Source: JBOHHR01 sp050740975
Lineage (GTDB): Bacteria; Pseudomonadota; Gammaproteobacteria; JBOHHR01
Assembly (NCBI GenBank): GCA_050740975.1
Contig: JBOIEE010000159.1
Coordinates: 1 to 8,236, forward strand
Reading direction: 5' to 3'
Length of the DNA stretch: 8,236 bases
Shown here: in pieces, positions 5,174-8,236 of the stretch
Position numbering within the stretch: the first letter of the stretch is position 1
How the letters are laid out: each line of letters starts with the position of its first letter
Made by a program: the position numbers and the translations under genes
The notes under the pieces: generated by a model
The model's database searches: none
Seen by the model: only the letters and a program-made list of their open reading frames with translations
What the model was told of the DNA's origin: nothing

Positions 5174-5929
5174 TCAATACAAGTAAACCGTATTGCAGTT
5201 TGGGTCATCATTGCCCACGTTCCATGTTGCTGGGGGACCCGCGTTAACGCACGTTGTCGCCCCAAGCGTAGCAGGACCAGCAAAACCCGTTGGACCCGGA
5301 ACTGCCGCTCTTAATACCCCGGTTTGAGGGCTTCCGTCATCGAGTTTTGTGTCGAGCTCCTGGGTGACTCGAACGGGTGTTTGGGCGCCCAATACCAAAT
5401 TCAACCGTACCGGCGTGGCGGCGTTGGAGTCATAGTCCGCGGTCTGGGCGAGAAGCAAAACGCCACCATAGGGGTTGGTGGGGGCTATCGTGCCGCCTAT
5501 GTATGTCCCTGCGCCAGCAGCTCCGCCCTGGTAGCCACCGGTGAGAAATCCGGCTGCGGCGAGATGGGCCCAAACGGCAGAGGCTTCGCCCCAATCTCCC
5601 GAGTTGATCAACCCGTTACCGGCGCCACCCCCAGCCCCGACACAAGCGCCGGGACATCCGGGTACGTTAGGACCTATGACTCTGCCAGCCTGCCCTGGAC
5701 CCGCTCCGGCGGCAATGTCCCCAGGCACTTGGCGATAGCGATCGATAAAGCCGTAATACGCCGCCTGCACCGAGGAATTCAGGTCCGCCATATTCCGTAC
5801 CCGCGCGCTGGTGATCAGCTCCTGCCCTTTGAGGATCCCTCCCAGCAGCAAGCCGATGATGACCAAAACGATGGCGATTTCTACCAGGGTAAAACCGTCT
5901 TGTTTCGCCTTTGAGTAGGTCTGAATCAT
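5174..5929 (-). CDS. Type IV pilin-like / pseudopilin protein, glycine-rich
   Basis: A 251-residue protein starting with a class III prepilin signal: a 12-residue leader MIQTYSKAKQDG, then FTLVEIAIVLVIIGLLLGG, with Glu at position +5 of the mature chain. Cleavage and N-methylation by the prepilin peptidase after Gly12 are expected. The hydrophobic helix continues into an amphipathic stretch (SARVRNMADLNSSVQAAYYG) and a RYRQVPGD motif common in pilin-like proteins. The remainder is unusually rich in Gly, Ala and Pro, with a short CPGAC motif in the loop and two further Cys near the C-terminus (TTCVN and DPNCNTVYLY) that could form a terminal disulfide loop. The start has a good ribosome site, AAGGTGA at 5940-5934. 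No pilus assembly ATPase, platform protein or peptidase gene is in the window. It sits between transporter genes, so it may not be a conventional pilus subunit. Confidence 0.88.
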   Translation of the reverse strand: MIQTYSKAKQDGFTLVEIAIVLVIIGLLLGGILKGQELITSARVRNMADLNSSVQAAYYGFIDRYRQVPGDIAAGAGPGQAGRVIGPNVPGCPGACVGAGGGAGNGLINSGDWGEASAVWAHLAAAGFLTGGYQGGAAGAGTYIGGTIAPTNPYGGVLLLAQTADYDSNAATPVRLNLVLGAQTPVRVTQELDTKLDDGSPQTGVLRAAVPGPTGFAGPATLGATTCVNAGPPATWNVGNDDPNCNTVYLY

Positions 5930-5962
5930 ATGTTCACCTTATAGTTGATGGCGTTCCGCCTC

Positions 5963-5979
5963 ATGCAGATCGCGTGCCT
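5963..5979 (-). promoter_or_regulatory. Sigma-54 (-24/-12) promoter for the pilin-like gene
   Basis: The minus strand reads AGGCACGCGATCTGCAT (5979-5963), against the RpoN consensus TGGCACG-N4-TTGC(A/T). The invariant GG and GC pairs are present with exactly ten bases between them. The predicted start is near 5953, giving a leader of about 25 bases with the ribosome site properly placed before ATG 5929. RpoN promoters are usual for major pilin genes, which supports the call. A matching activator is not in the window. Confidence 0.6.
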
Positions 5980-6018
5980 GTTGCTATGTTATTGAGTTAA
6001 TGGAAATATTTATTCAAA

Positions 6019-6050
6019 GTGGACAAGTAATCCTCCCCGACTGTCGCCAC
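6019..6050. promoter_or_regulatory. Possible activator-binding inverted repeat upstream of the sigma-54 promoter
   Basis: GTGGACA (6019-6025) and TGTCGCCAC (6042-6050) form an imperfect inverted repeat with 16 bases between. It lies about 65-95 bases upstream of the predicted RpoN start, the usual range for an enhancer-binding protein such as PilR, whose sites contain TGTC cores. The identification rests on position and weak symmetry only. Confidence 0.3.
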
Positions 6051-6110
6051 GTGCGCATCATCGTTGAAAAAACCACACCTTATCCTTCGAACTTTAGACA
6101 AAAATTAACC

Positions 6111-6836
6111 TCACTTCTGCTTTTCTTTTGGACCCAAACCCAGCCCCTGCAGACGTTCCTCGAGAAAACGCAACTCGTGCGGATCGGTGATCGTGCCGCT
6201 CTCGATCAACCCCCCCAACAACACCTTGGCACCTTCTACCTCCCCCATGTCTTCCAAAACGAAGATCTGCATCTGTTGCGCCCAGTGCGGCACCTTGGCG
6301 CCGGTGGCGTAGTCGGTTAACGCCTTGGCGTATTTCAAAGCGAGCGGTGGATCTTTGAGTCGATGTTTGGCGATGAATACGGCATGGGCCATCCACGGCC
6401 AGCGCCGGTTCGGGTCCAGCAGGAATTGCTGATATACGAATTCCAGCATTGGCCACTGTTTTATTGGGACCGGAACTTCGGCGTACACGCGACTAGCAGC
6501 GAGCAGTGGGTATTGGGTACGCCCGTCCAGCCTCAGGATGCACTCCAGCCAGTCGATTACCCGCCCGTAATCGAGCTCGCGAAACGGGATGCTGATCCCC
6601 GGTTGATTGTCGAAGGCCTGCAGCCAGAGCATCATAAATCGGGCGAAAACCAGCGGCTCGCCGAGGCTTGCGGCTCGCAGCAATTCCGTGTCGGGGGGAG
6701 CCGGAAGGCTTTCCGCCCTAGCCTGCCGGGGCGCTTGTGTGCCGTGCCAGGTGATTTGCAGGGATAGTCCTGCGAACAGTAGCGCCAGCACAGCTGCTGG
6801 CACCGACACGATAGATCGTTCTCGTTCCCCGGCCAC
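6111..6836 (-). CDS. Membrane-anchored helical-repeat (TPR-like) protein of unknown function
   Basis: Read from GTG 6836 this is a 241-residue protein. Residues 10-29 (VSVPAAVLALLFAGLSLQIT) form one membrane helix after a short charged N-terminus, so the bulk probably faces the periplasm. The rest is helical and rich in Leu, Trp and Tyr: LRAASLGEPLVFARFMMLWL, AFDNQPGISIPFRELDYGRV, PLLAASRVYAEV, RRWPWMAHAVFIAKHRLKD, ALKYAKALTDYA, WAQQMQIFVLEDMGEVEGAK and DPHELRFLEERLQGL. The last three resemble degenerate tetratricopeptide repeats. I recall no assigned function. The frame is open upstream to 6962, but that part lies inside the permease gene, so a start five bases after the permease stop is preferred; a TTG overlapping the permease stop is the alternative. 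No clear ribosome site is seen, which suggests translational coupling. It may be an accessory subunit of the transporter. Confidence 0.8.
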   Translation of the reverse strand: MAGERERSIVSVPAAVLALLFAGLSLQITWHGTQAPRQARAESLPAPPDTELLRAASLGEPLVFARFMMLWLQAFDNQPGISIPFRELDYGRVIDWLECILRLDGRTQYPLLAASRVYAEVPVPIKQWPMLEFVYQQFLLDPNRRWPWMAHAVFIAKHRLKDPPLALKYAKALTDYATGAKVPHWAQQMQIFVLEDMGEVEGAKVLLGGLIESGTITDPHELRFLEERLQGLGLGPKEKQK

Positions 6837-6841
6837 AACGA

Positions 6842-7612
6842 TCAATAGTTCTTGCGATACAGGTCGAAAAGCGCTGCGCCCGTCAATAGCAGCAGATATA
6901 TCGCGCTTTGGATCCCAATGCGGGCGAGGTCGGCTACGCCGCCCGTGTGATACATTAGCCATTCGCTTAAGGTAAAGCGGTCAAGGCTAGGGAGCACGAA
7001 AGCGAGGGCGTCGATTAGCCAGGCGATCACGCCCTGCGCGGTAGAGCTGGGATCGAGCAACGGGCCATGTCCCATCAGTTGTATGGCGCTGATGCTGCGC
7101 GCGAGAACATAAAACGCGGCTACCGCACTCAAGGCCAACACCGCTTGGTTAAAGGTGAAGAGGCACAAAAGGCTAAACGCACTGATTAGCAACAGCTCGC
7201 AGCTCAGCGAGATCGTCCACAACAGCACCTGTGCCGCGGGCACGTAGATGAATAGGGCCGAACCGACCATCAGCGCCAAGGCAACCGCCACTGTAGAGAA
7301 CCCGCACAGCTTGCCTGCGAAGTACGCCGCACGGGGTATGGGCAAAGACAAGACCAGATCTGCTCCCTTGTCAGTCTGTTCCCGAAGCATACTCGTGGTC
7401 ACAAAAAATGCGGTGATGAAAACGGCCGTGACGCGCAGCAGGGCGCCTAACACGCCGCTTTTGATCTCCACGCTTTCCGTGAGGGCGATCTCGCCCAGGA
7501 ACTCAGCCAGGCTCAAGGCGGCGACGAGGACGCATAACACAAGCCACAGCAAGCGGTTGCGCACGCCTTCCAACACGGTGAACCAGCCGATGCTGAAGAT
7601 GGTATGTAACAT
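6842..7612 (-). CDS. ABC-2-type transporter permease
   Basis: A 256-residue integral membrane protein with six predicted membrane helices (roughly residues 20-42, 57-76, 104-124, 129-153, 156-176 and 232-250). Between the second and third lies EQTDKGADLVLSLPIPRAAY and FAGK, the cytoplasmic coupling segment (E...G...LS.PI.R..Y..GK) seen in NosY-type and other ABC-2 permeases. It lacks its own ATPase domain and should pair with the ATPase at 4355-5125. It is the first gene of the four-gene minus-strand module; the next gene starts five bases after its stop, so these two are surely co-transcribed. ATG 7612 is the chosen start; the ribosome site is weak. The cargo cannot be inferred from the sequence. 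NosY-like permeases handle maturation of secreted copper enzymes, others export lipids, peptides or drugs. Confidence 0.85.
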   Translation of the reverse strand: MLHTIFSIGWFTVLEGVRNRLLWLVLCVLVAALSLAEFLGEIALTESVEIKSGVLGALLRVTAVFITAFFVTTSMLREQTDKGADLVLSLPIPRAAYFAGKLCGFSTVAVALALMVGSALFIYVPAAQVLLWTISLSCELLLISAFSLLCLFTFNQAVLALSAVAAFYVLARSISAIQLMGHGPLLDPSSTAQGVIAWLIDALAFVLPSLDRFTLSEWLMYHTGGVADLARIGIQSAIYLLLLTGAALFDLYRKNY

Positions 7613-7777
7613 AACCGTGGGCCAATCAAGGAGCTATGGAGCAGCAGAAACGCGCGCGTAGTGTACAGCATCGAGTCTAGTTCGGTATTTTCTTTGAAGC
7701 CAGGCATTGGTGCGAAACATTCACGCGTTTGCCGCATCGCCGTCTCGGATGGCGGAGTGCGAGCTTGTATTTCGCAT

Positions 7778-8143
7778 TTACTCCGAAAAGTGATTCGGAA
7801 ATAAATCCTGGCTGCCGTCGAGGTGAGCCCCCTCGCGGTAGACCAAAAGGCTTACACCCGGCCTTAGGATCTGCCCGTCCACGACTTGGCCTATGACCAG
7901 ATCGTGATCTCCTGCCGACACCTGATCACGCAGCCGGCAGTCGAAGTAGGCGAGGGCATTGGACAACACCGGGGCGCCGGTGGCTTTTCGGCACCAGGAC
8001 ATCCCGGCTAATTTATTGGCCCCTGCTGGCTGGCCAAAGTGTCTTGCCAAATTGATTGGGTGTAGATCCCATATTGATCTGATTTGATTGATGTTTTTAT
8101 AGCCGAGGCGGGTCGGAGCTGACAATTTGTCGGGGCAGGACAC
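7778..8143 (-). pseudogene. Flavin-reductase-like domain protein, N-terminal half missing
   Basis: The frame ending at 7778 carries the C-terminal half of a flavin reductase (FMN-binding split-barrel) domain: INLARHFGQPAGANKLAGMS, TGAPVLSNALAYFDCRLRDQ, VSAGDHDLVIGQVVDG, then GVSLLVYREGAHLDGSQ and LFPNHFSE. The AGDHDLVIGQV segment is the family hallmark around the flavin-binding loop. Upstream of about 8060 the translation (LSAPTRLGYKNINQIRSIWD) does not look like this family, and the usual N-terminal 80-90 residues, including the flavin phosphate site, are not seen in any minus frame up to the window edge. The only in-frame start is GTG 8143. The gene therefore looks truncated by a rearrangement near 8050-8100. 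Alternatively a divergent or newly recruited N-terminus makes a short functional protein, which I think less likely. Confidence 0.65.
8096..8125 (-). promoter_or_regulatory. Sigma-70-like promoter inside the truncated flavin-reductase frame
   Basis: The minus strand has TTGTCA (8125-8120), 18 bases, then TATAAA (8101-8096), five of six matches in each box. It lies just upstream of the point where flavin-reductase homology begins. It could transcribe the remnant, but no good start codon with a ribosome site follows in frame. It may be chance in an AT-rich patch. Confidence 0.25.
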
Positions 8144-8213
8144 GGTGAAGGGGCAGTGGACCTCTGGAATAATGTTCGGCGCGAATTCTAACCACTTCCG
8201 GAGGGCTGCCCCG

Positions 8214-8236
8214 ATGCCAGTATTTCACACCGACAT
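8214..8236 (+). CDS. Start of an unidentified plus-strand gene, cut by the right window edge
   Basis: ATG 8214 begins MPVFHTD and remains open to the end of the window. GGAGGG at 8200-8205 lies eight bases upstream, a good ribosome site and the main support. AATAAT at 8169-8174 could be a -10 box. Seven codons are too few to assign a family. The gene is divergent from the flavin-reductase remnant. Confidence 0.45.

Noticed and set aside
5324..5914. 196-codon open frame on the plus strand opposite the pilin-like gene
   Set aside because: It is antisense to a clear pilin with a good ribosome site and promoter, and its translation has no coherent domain; the open frame follows from the biased codons of the pilin.
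6836..6962. Longer N-terminus of the repeat protein, starting at 6962
   Set aside because: The extra 42 codons lie wholly inside the permease gene, are rich in Arg and Pro like an out-of-frame read, and precede the membrane helix unnaturally.
7700..7730. Possible Crp site (GTGAATGTTTCGCAC on the minus strand) upstream of the permease
   Set aside because: The half-sites are one base too far apart and the second half does not match TCACA.
1..8236. CRISPR array, rRNA, riboswitch or phage genes
   Set aside because: No regularly spaced direct repeats, no rRNA-like segments, no recognisable riboswitch core and no phage structural or integrase genes were found.

Overview
The window looks like a piece of a proteobacterial chromosome, most likely gammaproteobacterial. 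The best clue is an intact Crp/Vfr-type cAMP receptor gene divergent from an OsmC/YhfA-like gene, the same arrangement as crp-yhfA in enteric bacteria. A type IV-pilin-like gene with an apparent sigma-54 promoter and a tRNA-Met(CAU) with an encoded CCA end also fit. I cannot name the genus.

Left third (1-2630): a strip of decaying accessory DNA. It holds a short-chain dehydrogenase with a frameshift that runs off the left edge, a multiply frameshifted ISKra4-family transposase remnant, a broken small membrane-protein gene, and a type II toxin-antitoxin pair whose antitoxin (ParD) is open while its toxin (ParE) is broken. A roughly 340-base AT-richer spacer (2745-3082) follows.

Middle (3083-4389): tRNA-Met and crp lie head to tail on the minus strand. 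The tRNA appears to share its 3' end with a Rho-independent terminator. The OsmC-family gene is divergent from crp across a 104-base promoter region.

Right-centre (4355-7612): four intact minus-strand genes form a module. In transcription order they are an ABC-2-type permease, a membrane-anchored helical-repeat-like protein starting 5 bases after it, a glycine-rich type IV-pilin-like protein with its own predicted -24/-12 promoter, and an ABC ATPase. The two ABC parts together would make one transporter, and the pilin-like and repeat proteins sit between them. I know of no described function for this combination, and it is the best candidate here for an uncharacterised system.

Right edge (7778-8236): the C-terminal half of a flavin-reductase-like protein whose N-terminal half is not recognisable, then the first codons of a plus-strand gene that leaves the window.

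Frameshifts cluster at the two flanks while the genes of the central 5 kb are clean. This favours real gene decay over uniform sequencing error, although error cannot be excluded from one sequence. All family assignments come from reading the translations by eye; no database search was run.
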